Program-made: the position numbers and the translations under genes | The notes under the pieces: model-generated | What the model saw: only the letters and a program-made list of their open reading frames with translations | The model's database searches: none | What the model was told of the DNA's origin: nothing | Assembly (NCBI RefSeq): GCF_037414475.1 | Contig: NZ_CP147913.1 | Location: forward strand, 7,190,001 to 7,254,000 | Direction: 5' to 3' | DNA length: 64,000 bases | From: Myxococcus stipitatus | Lineage (GTDB): Bacteria; Myxococcota; Myxococcia; Myxococcales; Myxococcaceae | Part shown: in pieces, positions 1-8,952 of the stretch | How positions within the stretch are numbered: position 1 is the first letter of the stretch | Layout of the letters: each line of letters starts with the position of its first letter

Positions 1-392
1 ATGCGGCCACGGACCCGGGGGACCAACTGCTCCAGGGGCCCGTGTACGCGGTGCCCACGGCGCTCAAGCGCGCGGGGCTGAAGCTGGCGGACATCGACCT
101 GGTGGAGATGCACGAGGCGTTCGCCGCGCAGGTGGCCAGCAACCTCCAGGCGCTCGCGTCCAAGTCCTTCGCGAAGAAGGCGGGCTGGAGCGAGCCCGTG
201 GGCGAGGTGGACCGCGAGCGGCTCAACGTGACGGGCGGCTCCATCGCCATCGGCCATCCGTTTGGCGCCACGGGCGCGCGCATCGTCACGCAGGCCCTCA
301 ACGAGTTGAAGCGTCGGAACAAGAACACGGTGATGTGCACCGTCTGCGCCGCCGGGGGTCTGGGCGCCGTGGTGGTCCTGGAGCGTGCGTGA
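1..392 (+). CDS. Acetyl-CoA acyltransferase (thiolase), C-terminal part
   Basis: The reading frame enters the window open at base 3 and ends at TGA 390-392, so only about 129 C-terminal residues are present. They carry the thiolase C-terminal hallmarks: the HEAFAAQ segment (equivalent of NEAFA), the catalytic-histidine block GHPFGATGARI and the active-site cysteine loop CAAGGLG close to the C-terminus. Thiolases cleave 3-ketoacyl-CoA with CoA to acetyl-CoA in the last step of beta-oxidation. The stop overlaps the next start by one base (TGATG), so this gene and the FadJ-type multifunctional enzyme are almost certainly one operon. FadI/FadA-type degradative thiolase is more likely than a biosynthetic PhaA type because of that neighbour. 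Confidence 0.93.
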   Translation, partial: AATDPGDQLLQGPVYAVPTALKRAGLKLADIDLVEMHEAFAAQVASNLQALASKSFAKKAGWSEPVGEVDRERLNVTGGSIAIGHPFGATGARIVTQALNELKRRNKNTVMCTVCAAGGLGAVVVLERA

Positions 393-2620
393 TGGCCATC
401 AAGCTTGAAGAGCTCGAGGCGAAGCAGGGCTTCTCCCTCCAGGTGGAGGACGGTGTCGCCGTCATCACCTTCGACCTGCCGGACTCGGCCGTGAACACGC
501 TGTCCCCGGAGGTCGCCACCGCCTTCACGCGCCTCTTGGATGAAGTCGAGCGCGAGCCCTCGGTGAAGTCCGTGGTCTTCCTCTCCGGCAAGAAGGACTC
601 CTTCGTGGCCGGGGCGAAGCTGGACCTCTTCCAGGAGGTCAAGACGGCGGAGGAGGCGGCCGCCATCAGCCGGCAAGGGCAGGAGAGCTTCGACCGGCTG
701 GAGGCCTTCCCCAAGCCCATCATCGCGGCCATCCATGGCGCGTGCCTGGGCGGCGGGCTGGAGTGGGCGCTGGCGTGCCGCTATCGCATCGCCACGGACA
801 GCCCCAAGACGACGCTGGGACTGCCCGAGGTGCAGCTGGGCGTGATTCCGGGTGCCGGTGGCACGCAGCGGCTGCCCGCGCTCATTGGCGCGCAGGCGGC
901 GCTGGACCTCATCCTCGCGGGCAAGAGCGTCAAGCCGTCCAAGGCGCGCAAGCTGGGCATCGTCGACGAGGTGGTGCCCGTGCCAATCCTTCGCGCCGTG
1001 GCGCTCCAGCGCGCACGGGAGCTGGCGGAGGGCACGCTCAAGCCCGAGCGGGCCCGGGGACAGGGGGGCAAGGCCGGAGGGCAGAAGGGGCTCGCGGGCT
1101 TCTTCCAGGGACTTGCGAGCAAGGAGCTGTGGGCGGAGGTGGCGCTGGAGGACAACCCGCTGGGCCGCAAGCTCCTCTTCGACCAGGCGCGCAAGCAGCT
1201 CTTGAAGAAGACGCGCGGCAAGTACCCCGCGCCGGAGAAGGCCCTCCAGGTGATTCGCGTGGGGCTCGAGTCCGGGCGCAAGGCGGGCCTGGAGGCGGAG
1301 GCGCGCGCGTTCGGCGAACTGGTGACGTCGGACGTGTCCAAGCGGCTGGTGGAGATCTTCTTCGCCACCACGGCGCTGAAGAAGGAGAACGGCACGGCGG
1401 ACCCCAGCGTGAAGCCGCGCGAGGTGAAGAAGGTGGGCGTGCTGGGCGGCGGGCTGATGGGCGGCGGCATCGCCTACGTGGCCGGGGTGCTCCAGGGCGC
1501 GCAGGTGCGGGTGAAGGACAAGGACGATGCGGGTGTCGGCCGCGCGATGAAGCAGGTGCAGGGCATCCTGGATGAGCGGGTGCGCCGGCGCTCACTCACG
1601 TGGCGCGAGGCCGCCGCGAAGCAGGCGCACATCACCGCGGGCACGGACTACAGCGGCTTCAAGTCCGCGGACCTGGTCATCGAGGCGGTGTTCGAGGACC
1701 TCAAGCTCAAGCACCGGCTCCTCGCGGAGGTGGAGGCCGTCACCCGGCCCGACGCCATCTTCGCGTCCAACACCTCCAGCATCCCGATTACCGAGCTGGC
1801 CAAGGGCAGTCAGCGGCCCTCGCAGGTCATCGGCATGCATTACTTCAGCCCGGTCCACAAGATGCCGCTGCTGGAGGTCATCACCCATGCGGGCACCGCG
1901 GACTGGGTGACGGCCACGTGTGTGGAGGTGGGGCGCAAGCAGGGCAAGACGGTCATCGTGGTGAACGACGGCCCGGGCTTCTACACCTCGCGCATCCTCG
2001 CGCCGTACATGAACGAGGCCGCGTATCTGCTGGCCGAGGGCGCGGACATCTCCGCGCTGGACAAGGCGCTGGTGGAGTTCGGCTTCCCGGTGGGGCCCAT
2101 GACGCTGCTCGACGAGGTGGGCATCGACGTGGCCCACAAGGTGGGGCCGATCATGGAGGCCGCGTTCGGCAAGCGCATGGCGGCGCCCAAGTCGCTGGAC
2201 GCGGTGGTCGCCGAGGGTCGGATGGGGCGCAAGAGCCAGAAGGGCTTCTACCTCTACGAGAACGGCAAGAAGAAGGAGGTGGACCCGTCCGTCTACGCGC
2301 TGCTTCCGCACGGCAAGGAGCGCAAGCGCTTCGATGCGGCGGAGATGGCGGAGCGGTTGGTGTTGCAGATGGTGAACGAGGCCATCCGCTGCCTGGGTGA
2401 AGGCATCCTGCGCAGCGCGAGGGATGGCGACGTGGGCGCCATCTTCGGCCTGGGCTTCCCGCCGTTCCTGGGGGGCCCGTTCCACTTCGCCGACGGCGTG
2501 GGCGCCGCGGAGCTCCTGCGCAAGCTGGAGCACTACCAGGACAAGCTGGGCGAGCGCTTCACGCCCGCGCCGCTGCTGGTGGAGCACGTGAAGTCGGGCC
2601 AGACGTTCTACCCCCGCTGA
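392..2620 (+). CDS. fadJ: Fatty-acid oxidation multifunctional protein (enoyl-CoA hydratase / 3-hydroxyacyl-CoA dehydrogenase)
   Basis: 742 residues with the FadJ/FadB alpha-subunit order. The N-terminal crotonase domain (about 1-290) has the oxyanion-hole segments (GACLGGGLEWALACRYR and LPEVQLGVIPGAGGTQRL). The 3-hydroxyacyl-CoA dehydrogenase NAD-binding domain (about 350-540) starts with GVLGGGLMGGGIAYV and contains the catalytic-His block GMHYFSPVHKMPLLEVI. The C-terminal dehydrogenase domain follows (NDGPGFYTSRIL, then GPMTLLDEVG and GRMGRKSQKGFYLY). It converts enoyl-CoA to 3-ketoacyl-CoA for the thiolase encoded just upstream. The ATG at 392 is chosen because it overlaps the thiolase stop and the 19 in-frame codons upstream are only the thiolase gene read in another frame. 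Whether this is the aerobic FadB or the FadJ type cannot be settled from the sequence alone. Confidence 0.93.
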   Translation: MAIKLEELEAKQGFSLQVEDGVAVITFDLPDSAVNTLSPEVATAFTRLLDEVEREPSVKSVVFLSGKKDSFVAGAKLDLFQEVKTAEEAAAISRQGQESFDRLEAFPKPIIAAIHGACLGGGLEWALACRYRIATDSPKTTLGLPEVQLGVIPGAGGTQRLPALIGAQAALDLILAGKSVKPSKARKLGIVDEVVPVPILRAVALQRARELAEGTLKPERARGQGGKAGGQKGLAGFFQGLASKELWAEVALEDNPLGRKLLFDQARKQLLKKTRGKYPAPEKALQVIRVGLESGRKAGLEAEARAFGELVTSDVSKRLVEIFFATTALKKENGTADPSVKPREVKKVGVLGGGLMGGGIAYVAGVLQGAQVRVKDKDDAGVGRAMKQVQGILDERVRRRSLTWREAAAKQAHITAGTDYSGFKSADLVIEAVFEDLKLKHRLLAEVEAVTRPDAIFASNTSSIPITELAKGSQRPSQVIGMHYFSPVHKMPLLEVITHAGTADWVTATCVEVGRKQGKTVIVVNDGPGFYTSRILAPYMNEAAYLLAEGADISALDKALVEFGFPVGPMTLLDEVGIDVAHKVGPIMEAAFGKRMAAPKSLDAVVAEGRMGRKSQKGFYLYENGKKKEVDPSVYALLPHGKERKRFDAAEMAERLVLQMVNEAIRCLGEGILRSARDGDVGAIFGLGFPPFLGGPFHFADGVGAAELLRKLEHYQDKLGERFTPAPLLVEHVKSGQTFYPR

Positions 2621-2629
2621 GTCGAGAGC

Positions 2630-2665
2630 CACCGGGGTGGGAGCCCTGACATTCCCGCCCCGGTG
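2630..2665 (+). terminator. Strong hairpin after fadJ
   Basis: A 13-bp stem (CACCGGGGTGGGA with TCCCGCCCCGGTG, one G-U pair) and a 10-base loop begin 10 bases after the fadJ stop. No T-run follows, so this is a terminator-like hairpin rather than a textbook intrinsic terminator. It covers a possible GTG at 2637 and so argues for the ATG at 2706 as the start of the next gene. Confidence 0.6.
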
Positions 2666-2705
2666 CTTGACCCGAGTGGTGTTCTGGGACCAGCCTGCGC
2701 CGCGA

Positions 2706-3839
2706 ATGGCTCGCTCCGCGTCCCGCACCATCACCCTCGTCGTGGTCGTCGCCGTCGTGCTCTGCAGCACGCTTGCGGCCATTGGCGCCCGGCGCATCTT
2801 CCACAAGAACCCGCAGAACCCCATCGTCCGCATCGACGAGTACGTCACCATGGGCTGGGTGGCGTGGGATTCCAGCTGGTACATGCGTATCGTGACGGAG
2901 GGCTATCAGTACACGCCGGGGCAGCAGAGCTCGGTGGCGTTCTTCCCGCTCTATCCGCTGCTCATCCGCGCGGTGGAGACGCTGGGGCCCAATGTCTATC
3001 AAGCAGGGGTGCTCATCACGCTGCTGTGCGGGCCGCTCGCGCTCATCCTGTTCACGAAGTGGGCGAAGGTGTTGACCGACGAGGACACCGCGCTCAAGGC
3101 CGGGCTGTTGATGGCCACCTATCCGTTCGCGATGTACCTCTACGGCGCCATGTATTCGGACGCGCTGTTCATCCTGTTGGTGATTTCAGCGTTCCTGCTG
3201 CTGGAGAAGGGACACCTGGCCCCGGCCGTGTTGGTGGCGGCGGTGGCCACGGCGGCGCGCCCGGTGGCGCCCGCGGTGGTGCTGGGGCTGCTGGTCCGCC
3301 GGCTGGAGTGGAAGCACGCGCGGGGCGAGAAGTGGACCCTGATGGACCTGTTGCCCGTGCTCTCCGGGCTGGGGTTCGGTTGCTACATGCTCTACCTGTG
3401 GCACCAGTTCGGTGACCCCTTCGCCTTCGTGAAGGTGCAGGGCGCCCCGGGGTGGGACCAGCAGCCGGGCTGGCACACGTGGCTCAAGGCGCGGTGGTTC
3501 GAGCGCGTGGTGGTGGACCCGTCGAACACGCGCGAGGCGGTCCGGCTGGTGATTCACGCGTTCTTCACCTTCCTGGCGCTGGCGCTGGTGTGGCCCACCC
3601 GCAAGCGCCTGGGGTGGGGCTATGCGGTCTACGTGCTGGCCATCGTCGGCTTGCCCGCGTGGTCCACGAAGGACTTCATGGGCATGGGGCGCTACCTGCT
3701 GTCCTCGTTCCCCGTCTTCCTCACCGCGGCCTTGATGCTGAAGGAGCGTCCCAAGCTGCTTCGAGGCGTGGTGGCGTTCGGCGCGGCGTCGGTGCTCTTC
3801 CTGTCCTGGGCCTTTGGCGCGGACCACTACATCTCATGA
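2706..3839 (+). CDS. PIG-V-like mannosyltransferase family membrane protein
   Basis: 377 residues, strongly hydrophobic with roughly eight to ten membrane segments. After the first membrane segment comes a lumenal/periplasmic-type loop with WDSSWYMRI and AFFPLYPLLIR. This arrangement, an early WD-containing loop followed by FFPLYP, is what I associate with the PIG-V/GPI-mannosyltransferase superfamily (GT-C fold), which transfers mannose from a polyprenyl-phosphate donor. The start at ATG 2706 is preferred over GTG 2637, which lies inside the upstream hairpin and would add a poor N-terminus. The stop overlaps the methyltransferase start (ATGA), so the two are co-translated. The nearby GT2 (Dol-P-mannose synthase-like) could supply the lipid-linked sugar; that link is inference. 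Confidence 0.7.
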   Translation: MARSASRTITLVVVVAVVLCSTLAAIGARRIFHKNPQNPIVRIDEYVTMGWVAWDSSWYMRIVTEGYQYTPGQQSSVAFFPLYPLLIRAVETLGPNVYQAGVLITLLCGPLALILFTKWAKVLTDEDTALKAGLLMATYPFAMYLYGAMYSDALFILLVISAFLLLEKGHLAPAVLVAAVATAARPVAPAVVLGLLVRRLEWKHARGEKWTLMDLLPVLSGLGFGCYMLYLWHQFGDPFAFVKVQGAPGWDQQPGWHTWLKARWFERVVVDPSNTREAVRLVIHAFFTFLALALVWPTRKRLGWGYAVYVLAIVGLPAWSTKDFMGMGRYLLSSFPVFLTAALMLKERPKLLRGVVAFGAASVLFLSWAFGADHYIS

Positions 3840-4504
3840 CCGCGCTCCTGGAGCAGGCCCTCGCGCTGTACGCGGGACTCCCCGCCGCGGAGCGTTTCCA
3901 CGTCCACGCGCGTGCGTCCTCGGCGCCCTTGCTCTCCGTCGTCGAGCGCATGCCCGGTGGCACCGTCGCGGACATCGGCTGTGGCCATGGCCTGCTCTCC
4001 GCGCTGTTGGCGCTGTCGGACCCGGGGCGCACGGTGCACGCCGTGGACCCGGACCCCCGCAAGGTGGAGTGGGCACGCAGGTCGCTTGGAGGACTGTCCC
4101 AGGTGAAGCTCGCCGAGGGGACGGTGGAGGACGCGCTTGCGCCCAGGCTTCCGGGCGCGTGTGACGCGGCGGTGGTGTGTGACGTGCTCTACCTCTTGCC
4201 CGAGGCGAAGTGGCCCGGGTTCCTGCGCACGGTGCATGGGCTGCTCAAGCCCGGCGGGCGCTTCCTGTTGAAGGAAGTGGAGGCAGACGGCTCCTGGAAG
4301 CACCGCAAGGCGCTGGCGCAGGAGTGGGTGATGGTGTCGCTCTTGGGGCGCACGAAGGCGAGCGGCGGCATGGTGCTCAAGCCTCGCGCGGAGATGGAGG
4401 CCCTGCTGTCCGAGGCGGGCTTCGCCGTGCGCGAGGTGGTGGACCTGGGGCGCGGCTACACCACGCCCCACGTGCTCTACGTGGCGGAGGCGAGCGTCGC
4501 GTAG
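3836..4504 (+). CDS. Class I SAM-dependent methyltransferase
   Basis: 222 residues. Motif I is VADIGCGHGLLSALLAL (about residues 41-57), the acidic end of beta-2 is VHAVDPDPRKVEWAR, and the post-motif block CDVLYLLPEAKW followed by LLKPGGRFLLKEV matches motifs II/III of small-molecule or lipid methyltransferases (Methyltransf_11/25 type). The substrate is unknown. ATG 3836 overlaps the stop of the mannosyltransferase by four bases, which points to a shared task in glycolipid or polysaccharide modification. The 3' end overlaps the convergent deacetylase gene by 28 bp. Confidence 0.8.
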   Translation: MTALLEQALALYAGLPAAERFHVHARASSAPLLSVVERMPGGTVADIGCGHGLLSALLALSDPGRTVHAVDPDPRKVEWARRSLGGLSQVKLAEGTVEDALAPRLPGACDAAVVCDVLYLLPEAKWPGFLRTVHGLLKPGGRFLLKEVEADGSWKHRKALAQEWVMVSLLGRTKASGGMVLKPRAEMEALLSEAGFAVREVVDLGRGYTTPHVLYVAEASVA

Positions 4505-5325
4505 GAGTGCAGCTGGATGCCGCGGGCTTGAAGCCGGGCCCTCACGCGAGGGCTGGTGAGCGCGTCCAGCTCCGCCTGCCAGCCGTAGGTCCACGCCGGG
4601 TCCTCCGGGACGTGCGGCGTGCCTTCACCCGGGTGGCAGCCCAGCTCGAAGTCTCCCGAGGGCAGGGCGTCCAGCGCGGACAGGAGTGCGGACTCGTCGA
4701 GCTTCCCCGCCTCGAACACGCCGCCCGCGCTCACACGCCGAACGCCGGTGGGCGCACGAGGCGCGGTGCGCGCGAGCACTGTGAGGAGCGTCGTCTTCAG
4801 CGCGGGCCCGGGTGTGCGCAGCCAACCCAGGCGGGGCAGGGCGTCCGGCCAGCGCAAGGGCAGGTGCTCCCGCGCGGCCATGGACTCCACCAGGGGACGG
4901 ATGCCCGGCAGCAGGTGCAGGTGCTGGTGTCCATCCAGGTGGTCCACCGCCACGCCCAGCTCGCGCGCGCGCTGAAGCTGCGCGTCGAGCTCCTGGGCCA
5001 CTTCCTCGCGCCGCACCTTGCCCGTCAGCCAGGCCTTCGCGAAGTCCGCCCAACTTCCTCGCAGCCGGCCCTCCGGCGCCACCGTGGGGACGGCGTGCGC
5101 GGGCGCGGCGGGAGCAAGCCGGGTGGACAGCGCGAGGTGCAGCCCCACCGCGAGACCTTGCTCGCGCGCGCGAGCCGCGGCCTCGCGCGCGGTGGGGCCC
5201 ATGGCGAGCAGCGTGGCGCTGGTGACGATTCCCTCGCGGTGGGCCTTGAGGATGCCCGCGTCCAGTGACGCGTGCAGCCCCAGATCATCCGCATTGACCA
5301 CCAGGCGCGTGGGGCGTGAGGCCAC
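4477..5325 (-). CDS. ChbG/HpnK family carbohydrate deacetylase (YdjC-like)
   Basis: 282 residues, GTG start. The metal-binding signature NADDLGLHASLDAGILKAH at residues 11-29 and the block HLDGHQHLHLLPGIRPLVE (about residues 118-136) are diagnostic for the YdjC/ChbG/HpnK family. Its members remove acetyl groups from N-acetylated sugars with a divalent metal; HpnK members act in hopanoid glycolipid assembly. The gene lies 7 bp downstream of the GT2 gene on the same strand, so the two probably form an operon. No other hopanoid gene is visible here, so HpnK proper is only one option. It is convergent with, and overlaps, the methyltransferase gene. Confidence 0.85.
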   Translation of the reverse strand: MASRPTRLVVNADDLGLHASLDAGILKAHREGIVTSATLLAMGPTAREAAARAREQGLAVGLHLALSTRLAPAAPAHAVPTVAPEGRLRGSWADFAKAWLTGKVRREEVAQELDAQLQRARELGVAVDHLDGHQHLHLLPGIRPLVESMAAREHLPLRWPDALPRLGWLRTPGPALKTTLLTVLARTAPRAPTGVRRVSAGGVFEAGKLDESALLSALDALPSGDFELGCHPGEGTPHVPEDPAWTYGWQAELDALTSPRVRARLQARGIQLHSYATLASAT

Positions 5326-5332
5326 GGTGTGC

Positions 5333-6127
5333 TCAGCCCCGCGCCGCCCGGCCGCCCTGCGCCACCGCGTGCAGCGGCTGCACCGATGGAGGCAGGCGCA
5401 CCGGCTGCGTGGGCGCCGACGGCGTCCGCGTCTCCGGGTACAGCTTCACCAGCTCCTTCACCATCTTCACGATGACGGAAGGCGAGGCCAGCGTGGAGAC
5501 GCCGCGCGTGCGCGGGAAATAGTCCACGCCCATCTGGAACACGCGGAAGCCCTTGCGGATGGCCTTCACCACCAGCTCCGCGTCGATGAACGAGCCCTGG
5601 CTCTTGAGCTCCATCGACTCGAGCACGCGGCGGTGCATCACCTTGAAGCTGAAGTTGATGTCCTTGATCTGCACATCGAAGAGCGCGCGGATGAGCAGGT
5701 TATAGACAAACGAATAGACGATTCGCTTGGAGCCCTCGCTCGTGCGGTCGAACCGGAAGGCGCAAATCATGTCGCCCTCCAGGTACTCCAGCAGGTGCAG
5801 CGCCCGCTCCAGCTCCCGCAAGTCCCACGGCAGGTCGATGTCCGAGTAGACGATGATGTCCTTCGTCGACGCGGAGAGCCCCGTGCGCATGGCGCCCCCC
5901 AGCTTCAGATTCACCGGATGGGTGATGACTCGCAGCTGGGGAATCCGCTGGGCCATGGCCTCCGCGATTTCTTGCGTGCGGTCCGTGGACGCGTCGTTGA
6001 CGACAATGATTTCAAAGTCGTCCGTGAGCTGGGGCAGCACTTCCAGGGCTCGGCTCACTGCGCGCTCAACGTAGTCTTCCTCATTCCACGCAGGCAGAAA
6101 GAGGCTGATGCTGGGGTACTTGGCCAC
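5333..6127 (-). CDS. Family 2 glycosyltransferase (polyprenyl-phosphate sugar synthase-like)
   Basis: 264 residues with a GT-A core. It opens with SLFLPAWNEEDYVERAV and continues with the nucleotide-binding segment IIVVNDASTDRTQEIAE, the metal-binding DxD region as IVYSDIDLPWDLRE, and a later acceptor-site stretch (IDAELVVKAIRKGF). No membrane tail is obvious, so it resembles soluble DPM1-type synthases that charge undecaprenyl phosphate with mannose or glucose. The GTG start at 6127 is preceded by GAGGT with five-base spacing. It probably works with the deacetylase directly downstream, and perhaps with the PIG-V-like transferase at 2706-3839. Confidence 0.82.
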   Translation of the reverse strand: MAKYPSISLFLPAWNEEDYVERAVSRALEVLPQLTDDFEIIVVNDASTDRTQEIAEAMAQRIPQLRVITHPVNLKLGGAMRTGLSASTKDIIVYSDIDLPWDLRELERALHLLEYLEGDMICAFRFDRTSEGSKRIVYSFVYNLLIRALFDVQIKDINFSFKVMHRRVLESMELKSQGSFIDAELVVKAIRKGFRVFQMGVDYFPRTRGVSTLASPSVIVKMVKELVKLYPETRTPSAPTQPVRLPPSVQPLHAVAQGGRAARG

Positions 6128-6259
6128 GAGGACCTCGATGCTCGGATGAAGGCGGGCTGGGCCGGCTCGCTAGCAAGCCCCTGTTCCTAAATCAATCACA
6201 GCCCTCCCACTCGGGAGCACCTCTGTGCTACCGTGGAGTTACCATTTTACGGGGATACT

Positions 6260-7207
6260 GTGAGCTCGACGCCCTATACCCTGCTGGTGGTGGACGAAGC
6301 GGAGTCGGCGATGGCCCGGCTGACGAAGGCCCTGGGGATGGAGGGCTACTGTCTGCGCCAGGTGGCCCCAGGCCCCGAGGTGCGTCAGCGGGCCTCGGAG
6401 GTGGACCTGGTGTTGTGGTCCGTGGGGCCTCATGCCGAGCTGACCCGGGATTGGCTCGACAACCTGCTGGGTCCGGAAGGGAGCAAACGCCCGGCGCTGG
6501 TGGTGTTGGCCCACCCGGATGCCCGGGCCGTCTGGCTCGACGCCCTGGCCCAAGGTGCTGAGGTCGTCTTTGACCCATGGGATGCGGATGAGCTGCGGGC
6601 CCGGGTGGGGCGGAGCCTGAAGGTGCGGGCCCGATTGGAGCAGCTGGCCCGGGAGGTGGGGGAGCTGCAGCGGCTGTCCTCGACGGACGGGCTGACGGGG
6701 GGGCACAACCACCGGTATTTCCAGGAGCGGCTGCGCGAGGAGTTCCGCCGGGCGCAGCGCTACGACGACCCGCTGGCGCTCATCCTCCTGGACCTGGACC
6801 ACTTCAAACAGGTGAATGACCGGCACGGCCACACCACCGGGGACGGGGTGCTGCGCGAGGTGGCCGCCGCCCTCCAGCGCAGCGTGCGCGAGACGGACCT
6901 GGTGGCCCGTTACGGCGGCGAGGAGTTCGCCGTGCTGCTGCCGCGCACCCAGCTGCCGGGGGCCCTCACGGTGGCCGAGCGCGTGCGCCGTGATTTGGGC
7001 ACCTTGCGCGTGGGCCCGGACGGGGTGCTCAACGTGACGGCCTCCCTGGGCGTCTCCAGCTTCCCCCACCGCAGCGTGCTCAGCCCCGAGCAGCTGCTGC
7101 TCACCGCCGACGAGGCCCTCTACCGGGCCAAGGCCGACGGCAGGGACCGCATCTGCCTCCACTCCCAGCTGCCCCTGCTCCCGTCCGTCCCTCCCGCAGA
7201 CGGATGA
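6260..7207 (+). CDS. GGDEF diguanylate cyclase with degenerate N-terminal receiver
   Basis: 315 residues from GTG 6260 (preceded by ACGGGGAT); an upstream GTG at 6233 has no ribosome-binding site. Residues about 5-120 have a CheY-like receiver shape (LLVVDEAES...), but the phospho-acceptor position reads DLVLWS and the conserved Lys region reads VFDPWD, so both key residues appear lost. After a short coiled linker comes a complete GGDEF domain: DGLTGGHNHRYF, LLDLDHFKQVNDRHGH, active site YGGEEF (GGEEF at 219-223) and an RETD inhibitory I-site five residues before it. An active, product-inhibited c-di-GMP synthase is expected, with the receiver acting as a phosphorylation-independent or protein-interaction module. 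Confidence 0.88.
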   Translation: MSSTPYTLLVVDEAESAMARLTKALGMEGYCLRQVAPGPEVRQRASEVDLVLWSVGPHAELTRDWLDNLLGPEGSKRPALVVLAHPDARAVWLDALAQGAEVVFDPWDADELRARVGRSLKVRARLEQLAREVGELQRLSSTDGLTGGHNHRYFQERLREEFRRAQRYDDPLALILLDLDHFKQVNDRHGHTTGDGVLREVAAALQRSVRETDLVARYGGEEFAVLLPRTQLPGALTVAERVRRDLGTLRVGPDGVLNVTASLGVSSFPHRSVLSPEQLLLTADEALYRAKADGRDRICLHSQLPLLPSVPPADG

Positions 7208-7210
7208 CCT

Positions 7211-7240
7211 GGGTCAAAGACCCGGGTCTGATTTGACCCG
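7211..7240 (+). terminator. Overlapping small hairpins after the GGDEF gene
   Basis: Two mutually exclusive hairpins start four bases after the stop: GGGTC-AAA-GACCC at 7211-7223 and CGGGTC-TGATTT-GACCCG at 7223-7240. There is no T-run. A transcription end or a small regulatory element are both possible. Confidence 0.35.
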
Positions 7241-7260
7241 TTCGCATGGGGTGAGTCTAT

Positions 7261-7300
7261 GATGACCCTCGACTCCTGATTGTCGGGGAGTCGAATCATC
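7261..7300. promoter_or_regulatory. Imperfect 40-bp palindrome, candidate sigma-54 upstream activating site
   Basis: The arms are GATGA and TCGACTCC, then a 10-base spacer, then GGAGTCGA and TCATC; the inner 8-bp arms are perfect. The centre lies about 80 bp before the transcription start predicted from the -24/-12 element at 7334-7350, the usual distance for an NtrC-family enhancer site. Inference: binding site of the activator encoded at 8953-10416. A hairpin in the RNA tail of the GGDEF gene is the alternative. Confidence 0.4.
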
Positions 7301-7333
7301 TCGTGATTCCATGGGTTTGCAGTGCCCCACCGG

Positions 7334-7350
7334 CTGGCAAAAGCATTGCA
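7334..7350 (+). promoter_or_regulatory. Sigma-54 (-24/-12) promoter
   Basis: CTGGCAAAAGCATTGCA fits the consensus YTGGCACGRNNNTTGCW at all key positions: GG and GC are separated by exactly 10 bases, and TTGC is complete. The predicted start of transcription is near 7361, just before a GGAAAG ribosome-binding site. In-frame ATG/GTG codons at 7322 and 7352 would lie upstream of the transcript, which selects ATG 7376. Confidence 0.6.
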
Positions 7351-7375
7351 AATGTCATGGGACGGAAAGAATCCC

Positions 7376-8952
7376 ATGGGTCCCCTCGCCGCACATCGCC
7401 CCGAAGCAGACACCTCCCCTCGGGGAAGACTGCTGCTCGTGGATGACGAGGAGAACATCCTCAAGTCCATCCGCCGGGTGCTGCGGCGCGGGGATTGGGA
7501 CATCGAGACGGCGACGGACGCGGAGCAGGCGCTCAGGACGGTGGAGGCGTTCCGCCCGGAGGTCGTCATCTCCGACTTCCGCATGCCGGGCATGAACGGG
7601 GTGGAGTTCCTCACCCGGGTGAAGCAGCAGGAGCCGCGCGCCCAGCGCATCATGCTCACGGGCCAGGCGGACCAGCAGGCCATCGAAGAGGCCATCAACC
7701 GCTCGGAAATCTTCCGCTTCATCTCCAAGCCCTGGAATGACAGCCACCTGGTGTTGACGGTGAAGAGCGCGTTCGAGCAGTACGCGCTGCAAGCGGAGAA
7801 CGAGCGGCTGTACCGGGTGACGCAGGCGCAGAACGCGGAGCTCAAGGTGCTCAACGCGGACCTGGAGGAGCGCGTCGCGCAGCGCACGCGGATGCTCAGC
7901 CAGGCCAAGCGCGAGTGGGAGCTGTCGTTCGACTGCATGGAGACGCCGCTGTGCGTGGTGCGCGGGCGGGACTTCGCGGTGCGGCGGGCGAACCTGGCGT
8001 ACGCGCACGTGGCCGGGCGCTCCATCGAACAGATTCCTTCGGATGTGGCGTGCTACCGCTACCTCTTCGACCGCGACGAGCCGTGCGTGGGGTGTCCGCT
8101 GCCGGCGGCGATGGAGAGTGGCAAGGGCGCGCGGGGTGAGGTGCAGCAGGGGGGAAGGACGTACGTGGTGGCGGCGTACCCCATGGCGGGGGACGAGCGC
8201 GTGGTGTGCACCTACCGCGACGTCACCGAGGAGCAGGCGATGACGCGCCGGCTCATCGAGACGGAGAAGATGGCGGCGGTGGGGCAGTTGGCGGGGGGCG
8301 TGGCGCATGAAATCAACAATCCGCTGGGGGGCATCCTGGCCTTCGCCCAGCTCATGTCGCGCGATGCGGGCCGCAGTGACGCGGACCTGGAGTCGCTGGG
8401 GCTGATTGAGGAGAGCGCGCTGCGCTGCAAGCGCATCGTCGAGAGCCTCTTGAAGTTCAGCCGGCACAGCCGCGTGGAGGACCGGCGGCTGTTCGACTTG
8501 TCTCGCTGCGTCGAGGACGCCGCGGTGCTCTTCCGCGCGCAGCTCAAGGCGACGCCTCGTGTGGAGTTGTCGTTGGGTTTGAAGGACGGTCTGCCCAAGG
8601 TGTACGGCGACCCGGGCACGCTCGCGCAGGTGGTGCTCAACCTGCTGCAGAACGGGCTTCAGGCGCTGCCGAACAAGGAAGGCCGGCTGAAGCTGGAGAC
8701 GGGCCGGGAAGGAGACCGCAGCTTCTTCGCGGTGTCCGACACCGGCTGCGGAATCGAGGAGAAGCACCTGCCTCGCATCTTCGAGCCCTCCTTCACCACC
8801 AAACCCCCCGGTGAGGGCACCGGGTTGGGGCTGTCCATCGCGTACCGCATCGTTCAGGACCACGGGGGCAGTTTCCACGTCGACACCCAGGTGGGCGCCG
8901 GCTCCCGTTTCACTGTCTTCCTGCCCATTCCCCTGCAGCTCGAGAGGTTGCC

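Noticed and set aside
2637..2705. GTG 2637 as start of the PIG-V-like gene
   Set aside because: It lies inside a strong hairpin and would add a non-hydrophobic N-terminus with no family support; ATG 2706 is better.
7322..7375. Earlier starts (GTG 7322, ATG 7352) for the hybrid kinase
   Set aside because: Both would lie upstream of the transcript start predicted from the sigma-54 promoter.
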